Shown here one piece after another: positions 7,563 through 17,179 of a stretch of 64,000 nucleotides of DNA; the first letter of the stretch is position 1; each line of letters opens with the position of its first letter. Origin of the DNA: Gracilimonas sp. (GTDB lineage: Bacteria > Bacteroidota > Rhodothermia > Balneolales > Balneolaceae); contig NZ_JAVJQO010000004.1 of the NCBI RefSeq assembly GCF_040218225.1, forward strand, positions 558,001-622,000, given 5' to 3'. Under the pieces are notes generated by a model. That model did no database searches and was not told where the DNA came from. It saw nothing but the letters and a program-made list of their open reading frames with translations. The translations under genes and the position numbers were made by a program.

Positions 7563-8219
7563 ATGAAACTCACTCCGCTTGAAATAAAACAACAAACTTT
7601 TGAGAAGGGGCTTCGCGGGTATGATACAGCAGATGTACAGGCTTTTCTTACGCTGGTATCAAATGAATTTGAACACCTGATCAATAAAAATAAAGAGCTT
7701 GAGCAGCAAATTGATAAGCTGACCGAACGTGTAAAGCACTACGAGCGGGTGGAAGATGCACTGCATGAAACACTGCAAACGGCAAAAGAGTCGATGGAGC
7801 AAAAGGTTTCCGGTGCAAAACAGGAAGCAAAAAACACCCTCGAAAAAGCTGAAATGGAAGCGGATGCCATCATCAAGGAAGCAAACCACAACCGGCAGCA
7901 AATCCGCCAGAGTATTCTCCGGTTGCTGGATCGTCGGGAAGAAATTATAAACGGAATAAGCTCTTATCTCGAAAACGCTAAGAAATCGGTGGAGCAATTC
8001 GGTAAAGACGAAATGGAAGTTTTTCAGCTTCCTAAAGAAGAGAAGCTGGAAGAGTCGCTTGATAATGTGAAGCGCCCAACCAAGTTTATGCTTGATGAAG
8101 AGGGTGAGGCTGACGGTGTGAAATCAGCAAAAAAAGAAAATGAAGATGATGAGGAAGAGGACCATGCATTTCCTCCCGGAAGCGACCGGCTAGATGATAT
8201 TCTTGATGAAATAGATTAG
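7563..8219 (+). CDS. DivIVA-domain protein
   Basis: I chose the ATG at 7563 (MKLTPLEIKQQTFEKGLRGY) over an in-frame TTG at 7557. The N-terminal 60 residues match the DivIVA membrane-binding domain: TPLEI, F-K-LRGYD and DVQAFL. A long coiled coil follows to about residue 150, then an acidic tail rich in D and E. DivIVA proteins sense negative membrane curvature and scaffold division or polar growth factors. It follows the two small membrane proteins by 45 bp. Confidence 0.88.
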   Translation: MKLTPLEIKQQTFEKGLRGYDTADVQAFLTLVSNEFEHLINKNKELEQQIDKLTERVKHYERVEDALHETLQTAKESMEQKVSGAKQEAKNTLEKAEMEADAIIKEANHNRQQIRQSILRLLDRREEIINGISSYLENAKKSVEQFGKDEMEVFQLPKEEKLEESLDNVKRPTKFMLDEEGEADGVKSAKKENEDDEEEDHAFPPGSDRLDDILDEID

Positions 8220-8229
8220 CCGTTGCCGT

Positions 8230-8237
8230 ATTTTTGC
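8230..8237 (+). promoter_or_regulatory. Candidate -7 box (TATTTTTG) before purine nucleoside phosphorylase
   Basis: TATTTTTG fits the Bacteroidota-type consensus TAnnTTTG and lies 42 bp upstream of the ATG. No convincing -33 element is seen. Confidence 0.35.
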
Positions 8238-8278
8238 AGATCTGTATACAGCCAATTGACACCCATTAAAGAAACTCT

Positions 8279-9115
8279 ATGAAATACGATACGGTTGAGG
8301 AATTTCGAAATAAAAGAGATGAAGCAGTAAATTTTATCAAGGGAGAAACGGAGTTTCAGCCGGAATATCTGCTTATTCTCGGTACAGGTTTGGGGCAGCT
8401 CGCCGACGAAATAGAGGCCGAACAAGTCATAAGCTATGCTGATATTCCTCACTTCCCGGTGTCAACGGTAGAAAGCCATGCGGGAAAGCTGATTTTCGGA
8501 AGGCTTGGCGGAAAGGAAGTGGTAGCCATGCAGGGGCGTTTTCATTACTATGAGGGTTATACCATGCAGCAAATTGCTTTTCCGGTTCGTGTGGCAAAGG
8601 CTATTGGTGCTCAGTCACTATTTGTGAGTAATGCTTGTGGAGGCCTGAATCCAAACTTCAGCCGGGGTGATATTATGTTGATTAAGGACCATATCAACTT
8701 TTTGGGTGACAATCCTCTTATTGGCCCAAATGATGATGAGTTGGGACCGCGCTTTCCTGATATGAGTGAACCATATACAGAGCGATTGTTGGAGCTGGCA
8801 GAGAATGTCGCTCTTGAAAACTCTATCAAGATGCATCAGGGAGTTTACCTTGCTGTAACCGGCCCTATGCTGGAAACAAAAGCGGAATACAGATATATGC
8901 GTCAGCTTGGTGCAGATGTGGTAGGAATGAGTACTGTTCCGGAAGTAATTTCGGCCGTTCATATGGGCATGGATGTACTTGGTATTTCAGTAATTACAGA
9001 TGAGTGCTTTCCTGATGCGTTAGAACCGGTGGATATTGAAGATGTGCTGGCTGCTGCGGCTATGGCCGAGCCCAAAATGACCCAGGTAATTATTAATGTT
9101 TTAGAGCGGTTATAA
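8279..9115 (+). CDS. Purine nucleoside phosphorylase
   Basis: The 278-aa protein is a trimeric-type purine nucleoside phosphorylase, splitting (deoxy)inosine and guanosine with phosphate in purine salvage. Visible motifs are LGTGLGQLADEI (phosphate loop), HFPVSTVESHAGKL, GRFHYYEGYT, SNACGGLNP, and the C-terminal GMSTVPEVISAVHMG with the base-contacting VITDE in place of VTNMA. Length is normal. It has its own promoter region after the DivIVA gene. Confidence 0.93.
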   Translation: MKYDTVEEFRNKRDEAVNFIKGETEFQPEYLLILGTGLGQLADEIEAEQVISYADIPHFPVSTVESHAGKLIFGRLGGKEVVAMQGRFHYYEGYTMQQIAFPVRVAKAIGAQSLFVSNACGGLNPNFSRGDIMLIKDHINFLGDNPLIGPNDDELGPRFPDMSEPYTERLLELAENVALENSIKMHQGVYLAVTGPMLETKAEYRYMRQLGADVVGMSTVPEVISAVHMGMDVLGISVITDECFPDALEPVDIEDVLAAAAMAEPKMTQVIINVLERL

Positions 9116-9215
9116 ACAACTTTTTATCCACAAAAAGCGTTACTTTTCCACAAAGTATTGCATTACTACCAACAATTCCTTTTTTATAATAAACAGCAAC
9201 CAATAGCCTGCCTAT

Positions 9216-10004
9216 ATGCAACAGCATTTTGATGGATTCGATGATGAACAGTGGGACGAATTCAAGTGGGAAGCTCACTTAAACGAAGTAGAGAAAAAAA
9301 GTGAGCAGCTTAGAAAGTTTATAGCTTCCGACCCGAAAGGAAATACTCCAAGATGGCTGACTTTGCTTCAGGAAAGTCAAAATGAGGACGACGCCTTTGA
9401 AGCCTATGTAGAGGAAGAACTGTTGATGGATGAAGCCTATTTCCCGGAAGACGAAGATGATTGGGATGATGAGGATGACGACTGGGATGACGAGGATTTC
9501 CTCTTTGGCTTGAATGGAGATGGCCTGATGGATCAGTCTGAAGAAGATGAAGATTATGATGAGTTCGATGAAGGGGAAGAGTGGAAAAGCCTGAGTGACG
9601 AGTATATGTATACGGACTATGGCTCACTCGAGGATCTTGAAGCTTTCTTTGAAGCCAAGGAATTTGCTGTAGATATTCTGAAGTGGGCCGAAACGGTTCC
9701 CGCAAAACAGCAGTCTAAAGACTTTCAGGAATTTGTAGACGAAACCTTAAAGATTGGAGCCAAGCTTGCAGGCGGGCACTCATTTGGGTTTGAGCAGGAA
9801 TATATTGGTGCCAATATAGCTTACTCTAAAAAAGCTTTAGCAAGTGCAAACCATGCGCTTGAACTGCTTCAAGCTCTGAAGAAGAAATCACTCTTTGCTA
9901 AAAAAGAATACCTGGAGTTCCATTCCGTTTTGTTTGAACTGAGAAATGATATCGGAATTTATATTCAGGAACTGCGGGATCAATTTCGTTTGGGCTTAGA
10001 ATAA
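9216..10004 (+). CDS. Very acidic hypothetical protein
   Basis: This is a 262-aa protein of unknown function. Residues 70-130 are an extreme acidic low-complexity tract (repeats of D, E and W such as DDWDDEDDDWDDED). The C-terminal half (about 140-262) looks like a folded helical domain. No signal peptide is seen, so it should be cytoplasmic. The acidic stretch could mimic nucleic acid or bind basic partners or cations, but this is speculation. It has its own terminator. Confidence 0.75.
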   Translation: MQQHFDGFDDEQWDEFKWEAHLNEVEKKSEQLRKFIASDPKGNTPRWLTLLQESQNEDDAFEAYVEEELLMDEAYFPEDEDDWDDEDDDWDDEDFLFGLNGDGLMDQSEEDEDYDEFDEGEEWKSLSDEYMYTDYGSLEDLEAFFEAKEFAVDILKWAETVPAKQQSKDFQEFVDETLKIGAKLAGGHSFGFEQEYIGANIAYSKKALASANHALELLQALKKKSLFAKKEYLEFHSVLFELRNDIGIYIQELRDQFRLGLE

Positions 10005-10024
10005 TTTCAAAACTTAATAATCTG

Positions 10025-10060
10025 GTAGAGACACAAAGATTTGTGTCTCTACTTTTTTTT
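10025..10060 (+). terminator. Terminator of the acidic hypothetical gene
   Basis: GTAGAGACACAAA and its exact complement make a 13-bp inverted repeat followed by eight Ts. It separates the gene from the convergent isoaspartyl peptidase gene. Confidence 0.9.
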
Positions 10061-10064
10061 GAAA

Positions 10065-11075
10065 CTATTCCCAGATTCCTACCTCTTTATTTCCGTCAGA
10101 ATCAGTTGCAGCGCGGAACATAGATCCGGTATTTGTTTTCATAGAAATGTTGCCATATTTATCAACGGCGATAAAGCCGGCGTCACCGGGCTCAAGCACG
10201 TCATCAACCAGGTAATCCATAGATGCCTGCAGCGAGGTATTTTTAAACTCCATGTAAGCAGCCAGTGTATGTGCTGAAACGTTTAACATGATTTTCTCTC
10301 CCCATCCTGTGGCAGATACAGCAATTAAGTCGTTGGCATAGGTTCCTGACCCAATGATAGGCACATCGCCAACACGGCCATACTTCTTATTGGTCATGCC
10401 ACCCGTGGATGTGGCCGCGGCAAGGTTGCCATTTTTGTCCAGAGCAACAGCTCCAACGGTTCCGTATTTCCATTCTTTTTGTTGATTAGTTTCAATCAGA
10501 CTTGACTCCTGTTCTTCAGCCTGTGCTCTTTTCAGCGATTGAAAACGACGTTCGGTATAAAAGTATTCAGGATCTACGCGCTCCACATCTGTTTCATCAG
10601 CAAAGGTTTCAGCGCCATCAGCAGAAAAGAAAACATGCTTCGATTCAGTCATAACTTTTCTGGCTAAAGAGATCGGGTTTTTTACCGTAGTTACACCGGT
10701 AATGGCACCTGCATTCAGGGTTGAACCATCCATGATAGCTGCATCAAGTTCATTTTTTCCTTCCGAAGTAAATACAGCTCCTTTTCCTGCATTATAGAGT
10801 TCGTTGTCTTCCAGGTAGTTGACTGTTTTCTCGATTGCATCTAATGCAGAACCCCCATTTTCCAAGATTTCAGCACCAATGTTTAAGGCTTCCTCCAGAG
10901 ATTTCATATAAGCTTCTTTGCGATCTTCAGGCATGTCTTTTGAAACATAGCCGGCGCCTCCATGCAGGGCAATAGCCCATTCTTTTTGAGCGGGTTGCGA
11001 AGAGTTAGCGTCTTGGGATTGTGTGCATCCCAGAGTAAAAGTGAACAATAGAAGAGCAAAGAAAATGTTTTTCAT
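10065..11075 (-). CDS. iaaA: Isoaspartyl peptidase/L-asparaginase (plant-type Ntn hydrolase), lipoprotein
   Basis: The 336-aa precursor has a lipoprotein signal peptide (LLLFTFTLGC, Cys17). The asparaginase 2 family motifs follow: ALHGGAG, ALDAIEK, NAGKGAVFTSEG, ELDAAIMDG, and the autocleavage site YGTVGAVALD near residue 206, where Thr becomes the N-terminal nucleophile, then ATSTGGMTNK and GSGTYAND. It hydrolyses beta-aspartyl dipeptides and probably asparagine in the periplasm. It is convergent with the acidic gene upstream. Confidence 0.93.
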   Translation of the reverse strand: MKNIFFALLLFTFTLGCTQSQDANSSQPAQKEWAIALHGGAGYVSKDMPEDRKEAYMKSLEEALNIGAEILENGGSALDAIEKTVNYLEDNELYNAGKGAVFTSEGKNELDAAIMDGSTLNAGAITGVTTVKNPISLARKVMTESKHVFFSADGAETFADETDVERVDPEYFYTERRFQSLKRAQAEEQESSLIETNQQKEWKYGTVGAVALDKNGNLAAATSTGGMTNKKYGRVGDVPIIGSGTYANDLIAVSATGWGEKIMLNVSAHTLAAYMEFKNTSLQASMDYLVDDVLEPGDAGFIAVDKYGNISMKTNTGSMFRAATDSDGNKEVGIWE

Positions 11076-11228
11076 AACAGGTAGTTAGTTAGCTTTGATG
11101 GATTATAACTCTCAAAAAACCCATTTTAAAGTGTAGAGCTTTTCATTTACCTATTTTAGCAGTTAGGTTTTTAATGACTATAGAAATACTGCGTCGTGAT
11201 TAAAAAAATAGATGCTGAAATCAGGCAT

Positions 11229-11259
11229 AAAAAAAGGGCAGCCTCAGCAAAGACTGCCC
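11229..11259 (-). terminator. Terminator of the yceI gene
   Basis: On the minus strand GGGCAG and CTGCCC close a hairpin that is followed by seven Ts. It lies 27 bp after the YceI stop. Confidence 0.85.
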
Positions 11260-11285
11260 CTCTATACGTAAATTAAGAAGTGATT

Positions 11286-11825
11286 TTATGCTTCTACTGG
11301 CGCACTTTCTACTACCTGAACATTCAGGTGTAATTTCACTTGATCGGCAACTACTACACTGCCAGCTTCAGTGACGGCATTCCATTTTAGTCCAAATTCT
11401 TTACGATTTACTGAACCGTTAATTTCAAAACCAGCTTTTGTTTGACCATATGGATCATCAACAGTTCCGCCATGCTCCACATTTAGTGTTACCTCTTTTG
11501 TGATGTCGCGGATGGTAAGATTTCCGGTCAGTTCGTAATTGTCTCCGCCTTTATTTTTGAAAGAGGTAGATTCAAACTTGAGTTTAGGATATTGTTCAGC
11601 GTTAAAGAAATCGTCAGACTTTAAGTGAGTGTCTCTGTCAGCATTGTTTGTGGTGATGCTGTCAATATCTGCTTCAAATTTTACAGAAGCATTTTCAAAA
11701 GAATCACCCTCTGTAGTCAGAGAGCCATTGAAACTTTTGAAATTACCAGTTACCGTTGAAATAACCAGGTGTTTTACTTTAAACTGAATCTCTGAATGAG
11801 TAGGGTCTATATTCCAGGTTGCCAT
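11286..11825 (-). CDS. YceI family lipid/isoprenoid-binding protein, without signal peptide
   Basis: The 179-aa protein matches YceI: WNIDPTHSEIQFKVKHLVISTVTG at the N-terminus, SITTNNADRDTHLKSDDFFNAEQYP in the middle and the C-terminal FGLKWNAVTEAG strand. YceI proteins are lipocalin-like barrels that bind polyisoprenoids such as quinone precursors. Many are periplasmic, but this one starts directly at the domain, so it is probably cytoplasmic. It is a single gene with its own terminator; the 242 bp before the next gene hold no other feature I can support. Confidence 0.92.
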   Translation of the reverse strand: MATWNIDPTHSEIQFKVKHLVISTVTGNFKSFNGSLTTEGDSFENASVKFEADIDSITTNNADRDTHLKSDDFFNAEQYPKLKFESTSFKNKGGDNYELTGNLTIRDITKEVTLNVEHGGTVDDPYGQTKAGFEINGSVNRKEFGLKWNAVTEAGSVVVADQVKLHLNVQVVESAPVEA

Positions 11826-12067
11826 AATAATATAATTAGATTAGTATTAAATAATTTAATGTTGAACTAAATTACGTACTATTAACTCATCCTCACAATA
11901 GATAGTTCCTATTGGCTCAATTATTAAACTTGTCAGGATTTATGGGAGGCGTTCTGTATGGTGCTGGATGAGGTAATTGCAAAAAGAAGCTAAAACAGTT
12001 TGGGAATTAGTTTTAAAGATGAAAAATTAATTTATTAGTGCTCCAAACTAATTAAGGTTTATAGGGC

Positions 12068-14692
12068 ATGAAAAAGAAGATCAAAATAGTACAGGCAATA
12101 GTAATAGCAATCTGTGTTTTACAAAGCATGGGTATTCAGGCTCAAATGGTTTTTTGGCCTGACGCTACCTACAACCCCGAAATTACATCGCCTGAGGAGT
12201 TTCTTGGTTACGAAGCTGGAAGTTATCTTACGGATCACTTCCAGATGATTGACTACATTCACCTTTTGAAAGAGCAAGCTCCGGAGCGTGTTGAAGTTAT
12301 TAAAATAGGCAAATCTATGGAGCGCAGAGATATGTATCTGGTGGTCATTAGCTCTGAAGAAAATATGGCCAGGCTGGAAAGTATCCGAACTAAAGTTAGT
12401 AGCCTCAAGGATCCGGTAAATACTTCAAATGAGGAAGCGCGGGAGATCGCATCTAATACTCCGGTTATAACGTGGATGAACTATGCTAATGACGGAGATG
12501 AGTCGGCAGCCTTCGAAGCTGGACTTCAGGTTACGTATCATTTTGCTGCTGGTACAGATTCGGAAACGCAAGCCGTGTTGGACGAATCGGTTATTGTAAT
12601 TAACACTGCACACAACCCGGACAGCCACCAGCGGCATGTGACCTGGATGAAGGCTTCGATTGTTGGAGGCGGAACTCCGGACAGGATTGCATCAGAGCAT
12701 GCCGGGGACTGGCGAATGTCGAACAGCAATAGTCGCTATCAAATTGATATGAATCGGGATGGTTTTGCTCTTACTCAGGATGAGAGTAAAATAGTTTCTG
12801 AGAACATGCAGTATTGGAGCCCGCAAGTTTGGGTTGACTATCATGGAGAACCAGAAGAATACTTTTTTGCTCCCTATGCTATTCCTGTAAACCCTAATTA
12901 TCCGGGTACTACCAATAAATGGGCAAATGTAATTGGCGAAAATAACGCAAAGGCTTTTGATGAATTTGGTTGGACTTATTATGCCCGGGAAGTCTTTGAT
13001 TTACATTATCCTGGTTATTGGGATTCCTATCCTGCTTTCAATGGGGCTATTGGGATGACCTATGAAACCAATGGAGGAGGAGATAAAGGTTTGGTATACC
13101 GCAAACTTGATGGTACACTCTCAACCCTGAAAAAAGCCATCCACCACCATGTAGTAGCAAGTATTGCCACTGCTATCACGACGGCTCAAAACCGTGAAAA
13201 AATGTTACTGGATTATTACAGCTTTTTTAAAAGTGGAATGGATGAAGTCAAGAGCGAAACAGTTAAACAAATAGCACTGGTACCTGGAAGTCAGGAAAAT
13301 GACGTGCATGACTTGGTGAGACTATTATTGGATCATGAAATTAAAGTGTATAAAACGGGGGAGCAAAAAACCGCACAAGGAATTAATTATCTGTCTGGGA
13401 GAAATGAACGAATTACACTTCCAGCCGGAACATTTGTTGTACCAATGGCTCAACCCAATAAACGACTGGCGAAAGTGCTGCTGGAAAGAAATACGGATAT
13501 ACAACCTGAGTTTCTCGAAGAAGCGCTAAAAGCTTATGACTACAACAAATCTGTAGGAGAAAATGCTCCCAAACAATCGCTCGGATTTTATGATGTAACT
13601 GCATGGTCGTTGCCTTTGACTTACAATATTAATACTGCTGGGTTGACCCGCGAAATAAGCGGCTTGGTAGAAATCTCAGGTACGCCAGAGAGAGAGGGAG
13701 GTGTAGTTGGGAGCAAAAAAGCCAATTATGCCTACTACTTTGATTACCAGTCGAATGATGCGGCACGCCTTTTAAGCCGGCTGATTCAAGAAGAATTCAA
13801 CGTTTCTATTTCCACAAAGCAAGTAAGCTTGAATGGGAAAGACTATAAGCGAGGCGTGGTAATAGCACGTGTTCAGCGAAATCCTGCTAATCTATATGAT
13901 CGGATAAATGCTTTAGCAACAGAAATAGGAATACGAGTAGAAACGACCGACGCTGCCTGGACAGAAAAAGGCATTTTGCTTGGCTCAAGAAATGTCGTAA
14001 GTCTGCATAAACCCAAAGTTATGGTTTTGATGGAAGAGCCGGTTAGTGAAAATGGGTTTGGTGCTATCTGGTTTAACCTGGAAGAGAGATATAAGTTAGA
14101 TTTTACAGCAGTACGGTTCGAGGATTTTAACCGTGCAAATTTATATGATTTTGATGTTATCATTTTGCCACCGGGATCTTCATCAGGATACCTGAACGGT
14201 TTAGGAGAGCAGGGAATCTCCTCCTTAAAAAACTGGATTTCGAATGGTGGAACATTTATAGGAATCAAAGAGGGAGCTGTTTTTGCCGCTAACGAAAAGG
14301 TCAACCTTACCAGCTCTCGTCTTTTGGGCAGCCAGGAAGATACCTCTGTAGACTTTACTCCGGGAGCCATCTTAAAGGCGAATTTAGACCTGAATCACTT
14401 CCTCACTCTGGGATTTGAGGATGAGTTACCCGTGCATGTATTCAGTTCAAATATATTTACGCCAAGCGAAAAAGGAGCAAATGTAGCCGTTTATGACACT
14501 GAAAGCCCTAAAATGAGTGGATTTATCTTCGAAGAAAATGAACAAAATTTTAGTGGCAATCCATATCTGATACACGAACCTATGGGACGTGGTAATGTTA
14601 TCCTGTTTCCCGAAGAACCAACCTTCCGTTTATATTGGAGAGGCCCTGAAAGGCTTCTTATAAATAGTATTATTTTACCAAACAGCTTTTAA
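12068..14692 (+). CDS. M14 family peptidase-like exported protein with atypical metal site
   Basis: The 874-aa protein has a signal peptide ending near GIQAQ. Residues 35-370 form an M14 carboxypeptidase-like domain: the second zinc His in VDYHGEPEE (His259) and the catalytic Glu in MTYETNGG (Glu333) are present. The first motif, normally HxxE, reads DGDE (142-145), with Asp in place of the His ligand. The C-terminal part (about 650-760) resembles a class I amidotransferase-like or DUF4350-type fold (VIILPPGSSSGYL, NWISNGGTFIGIKEG). It could process peptides in the periplasm, or be a peptide-binding relative. DoxX follows by 16 bp. Confidence 0.85.
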   Translation: MKKKIKIVQAIVIAICVLQSMGIQAQMVFWPDATYNPEITSPEEFLGYEAGSYLTDHFQMIDYIHLLKEQAPERVEVIKIGKSMERRDMYLVVISSEENMARLESIRTKVSSLKDPVNTSNEEAREIASNTPVITWMNYANDGDESAAFEAGLQVTYHFAAGTDSETQAVLDESVIVINTAHNPDSHQRHVTWMKASIVGGGTPDRIASEHAGDWRMSNSNSRYQIDMNRDGFALTQDESKIVSENMQYWSPQVWVDYHGEPEEYFFAPYAIPVNPNYPGTTNKWANVIGENNAKAFDEFGWTYYAREVFDLHYPGYWDSYPAFNGAIGMTYETNGGGDKGLVYRKLDGTLSTLKKAIHHHVVASIATAITTAQNREKMLLDYYSFFKSGMDEVKSETVKQIALVPGSQENDVHDLVRLLLDHEIKVYKTGEQKTAQGINYLSGRNERITLPAGTFVVPMAQPNKRLAKVLLERNTDIQPEFLEEALKAYDYNKSVGENAPKQSLGFYDVTAWSLPLTYNINTAGLTREISGLVEISGTPEREGGVVGSKKANYAYYFDYQSNDAARLLSRLIQEEFNVSISTKQVSLNGKDYKRGVVIARVQRNPANLYDRINALATEIGIRVETTDAAWTEKGILLGSRNVVSLHKPKVMVLMEEPVSENGFGAIWFNLEERYKLDFTAVRFEDFNRANLYDFDVIILPPGSSSGYLNGLGEQGISSLKNWISNGGTFIGIKEGAVFAANEKVNLTSSRLLGSQEDTSVDFTPGAILKANLDLNHFLTLGFEDELPVHVFSSNIFTPSEKGANVAVYDTESPKMSGFIFEENEQNFSGNPYLIHEPMGRGNVILFPEEPTFRLYWRGPERLLINSIILPNSF

Positions 14693-14708
14693 AAAATATT
14701 AAGTAGTT

Positions 14709-15122
14709 ATGTATAAGAAGTTGCTATCTACAAATATCAATAAATTTATAAGCGCCGATTATGCCGTATTATTATTAAGAATTGGGGCCGGTCTTATTAT
14801 TTTCACTCATGGCCTTCCAAAACTGATGAAAGTTTTTGCCGGCGATTTTAGCTTTGGAGATCCCATTGGGATTGGGCCAGAGCTTTCACTTATTCTCGCG
14901 GCTTTTGCGGAAGGAATTTGCGGCTTGTTTATCACTTTGGGTCTTTGGACAAGACTATCAGCAATCATTCTTTCCATTAATATGGCAGTAGCTTTATTTT
15001 TTGCTCATGCCGGAGACCCATTCAGTGCCAAGGAAAAGTCCCTGTTATTCTTGCTAATGTTTGTTGTTATACTGTTTATGGGTGGAGGGAAATACTCGGT
15101 AGACAAGAAAATGGGTGGCTAA
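14709..15122 (+). CDS. DoxX family membrane protein
   Basis: The 137-aa protein has four hydrophobic helices and the DoxX signature: LLLRIGAGLIIFTHGLPKL, EGICGLFITLGLWTRLSA, and HAGDPFSAKEKSLLFL. DoxX-like proteins are inner-membrane proteins linked to redox and thiol homeostasis; the exact reaction is not known. It follows the M14 gene closely and may be co-transcribed. Confidence 0.9.
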   Translation: MYKKLLSTNINKFISADYAVLLLRIGAGLIIFTHGLPKLMKVFAGDFSFGDPIGIGPELSLILAAFAEGICGLFITLGLWTRLSAIILSINMAVALFFAHAGDPFSAKEKSLLFLLMFVVILFMGGGKYSVDKKMGG

Positions 15123-15215
15123 ACTCACTTAAGTTTTTATAAACAACGTAAAATCAACAGAATATCAGGGGATTCTTCAGCTTTCCTTCAAAGTTAAAAG
15201 GTATTTTGGGTTGTT

Positions 15216-15905
15216 ATGAAGTTGCTTATAGTCGAAGACAACCCTGATTTGCTCGAAAATATTCTTACCTACCTCAAAAGGGAAGGCTATATCTGTGAAA
15301 CAGCAGAAGACTATGACACTGCGTTTAACAAGATCATGTCGTATACCTATGACGTAGCCCTCATTGACATCATGATTCCCGGCGGAGATGGACTTCAGGT
15401 TTTGCAAGAGTTGAAGTCCGTTAAGCCTGAAACAGGAACGATTATTATCTCTGCAAAGAACTCTTTAGATGATAAAGTGAAAGGATTGGAACTTGGTGCA
15501 GATGATTATCTAACAAAACCTTTTCAGCTGGCTGAACTTCAGGCTCGTATTAAAGCGGTTAACCGTAGAAACAACTTGGGCGGGAAGGAGGTTCTGGAGG
15601 TCAATGAAATTTCCATCAATACAAAAACGATGGAGGTTGCAGTAAATAATACCCCTGTTGATTTGACGCCCAAGGAATATGATCTGCTGGTCTATTTTAC
15701 GTCTAATAAAAACCATGTGCTTTCCAAACAAACCATAGCGGAGCATTTGTGGGGAGATTATGTAGACCATCTTGAGAACCTGGATTTTGTATATCAGCAC
15801 ATCAAAAACCTTCGGAAAAAATTAGCTGAAGCCGGAGGCACCGACTATATAGAAAGCGTGTATAGTATTGGTTATAAGTTCAACACGAACAAAAAAGTGT
15901 CATGA
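15216..15905 (+). CDS. OmpR/PhoB-type response regulator
   Basis: The 229-aa protein has an N-terminal receiver domain (acidic pair EDN, phospho-acceptor Asp in VALIDIMIPGGDG, switch Ser in IIISAKN, Lys in LTKPF) and a C-terminal winged helix (LTPKEYDLLVYF, HVLSKQTIAEHLWGD, and the recognition region HIKNLRKKL). It overlaps the histidine kinase gene by 4 bp. It is the output of this two-component system. The downstream TonB receptor is a plausible target, by position only. Confidence 0.95.
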   Translation: MKLLIVEDNPDLLENILTYLKREGYICETAEDYDTAFNKIMSYTYDVALIDIMIPGGDGLQVLQELKSVKPETGTIIISAKNSLDDKVKGLELGADDYLTKPFQLAELQARIKAVNRRNNLGGKEVLEVNEISINTKTMEVAVNNTPVDLTPKEYDLLVYFTSNKNHVLSKQTIAEHLWGDYVDHLENLDFVYQHIKNLRKKLAEAGGTDYIESVYSIGYKFNTNKKVS

Positions 15906-17179
15906 AGCTGATAACCAAATTCCTGCTTATTTACTTATTTGTGAGTACCATCGTTTTGGGAATAGGTGGCGTTATATCCTATTACATTATAAAGGATGAA
16001 ATAGATCAAGAGCTGAAATGGGAATTTCTGGATCGGATAGATCGGGTAACGTATTTGCTGGAACAGGGCAAAACCTTTGAGGGGCTGGAAGGAGTTAATC
16101 AGGATGAGAACCTGGTCATCAGGAGTCTTCCCTATAATCTTGAAAATAATGTAGAAGTAACAGATACATTAATTTGGGATAGCCGGCTTGAGCAGGAGGA
16201 AAAAAACGTAAAAGTATCGGCCTACCGCACCATTCAGGACACTACATACTATATATCCACGTATGGAAATATGATTGAGTCGAATGATGTTCGCGAAGCC
16301 GTAATCACCATTCTTCTGTGGATCTTAGGGCTTCAGGTGGCTGGTGCCATCGGGATAGGATACTTTGTTTCTGGTCCGCTGTTCAAGCCTTTCCGAAATA
16401 CGCTTAAACGGATTCAGGGATTTCAGCTGAACGAGAGTGAGTTCCTCAAAGCTGAGAAAACAAATGTTCAGGAGTTTAAAGACCTGAATCAGTTTGTTGA
16501 AGAGATGACAAAGAAAGCGGTATCGGACTATAAAAATCTAAAAGAATTCGCGGAAAATGCTTCCCATGAACTTCAGACTCCCCTTGCAATAGCCAAAGGA
16601 AAGTTGGAGTTACTCACAGAAACACCGCTGAATGAAGAGCAATACAGGTATGTAGAAAGTCTGGAGAAAACGATCAAAAAGTTATCCAGATTAAGTGAGT
16701 CTCTGGCGTTGCTCACCAAAATCGAGAATCATGAATTCATAGATGGTGAAGTAGTAAATCTTAGCAACTTGATAACAGAGGGAATAGAGGCTTTTAAAGA
16801 ATTTGCAGAGCTCCATAACCTGACTATCAACACGGAAATTGAGAATGGGGTGTCCATTAACATGCATCCTGTGCTGGCAGAAATACTTTGGAGCAATCTG
16901 TTTCAGAATGCAATCCGTCATAATATTAAAGATGGGAGCATCAGGGTTATTCTGACACCAGAAAAACTAAAAGTATCTAATACCGGTAACAATTTAAAAG
17001 TTAAACCTGAGCAGTTATTTGAACGATTTAAGAAAGCTGATCCAAGTTCAAATAGCATTGGCCTGGGGCTGTCCATCATCAAGCGAATTGCCGATCAAAA
17101 TGATATGGATATCACTTATGTGAATGAAAATTCATGGCACCATCTGGAAATTAGTTTAAAGACTGTAAAAACAGGCTGA
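15902..17179 (+). CDS. Sensor histidine kinase
   Basis: The 425-aa kinase has an N-terminal transmembrane helix (about 5-28), a periplasmic sensor loop of about 100 residues, a second helix near 130-155, then the H-box ENASHELQTPLAIAKGKLEL, an N-box around SNLFQNAIRHN and the G-box SIGLGLSIIKRI. The ATG overlaps the regulator stop (ATGA-type), so translation is coupled. The ligand is unknown. Confidence 0.94.
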   Translation: MKLITKFLLIYLFVSTIVLGIGGVISYYIIKDEIDQELKWEFLDRIDRVTYLLEQGKTFEGLEGVNQDENLVIRSLPYNLENNVEVTDTLIWDSRLEQEEKNVKVSAYRTIQDTTYYISTYGNMIESNDVREAVITILLWILGLQVAGAIGIGYFVSGPLFKPFRNTLKRIQGFQLNESEFLKAEKTNVQEFKDLNQFVEEMTKKAVSDYKNLKEFAENASHELQTPLAIAKGKLELLTETPLNEEQYRYVESLEKTIKKLSRLSESLALLTKIENHEFIDGEVVNLSNLITEGIEAFKEFAELHNLTINTEIENGVSINMHPVLAEILWSNLFQNAIRHNIKDGSIRVILTPEKLKVSNTGNNLKVKPEQLFERFKKADPSSNSIGLGLSIIKRIADQNDMDITYVNENSWHHLEISLKTVKTG

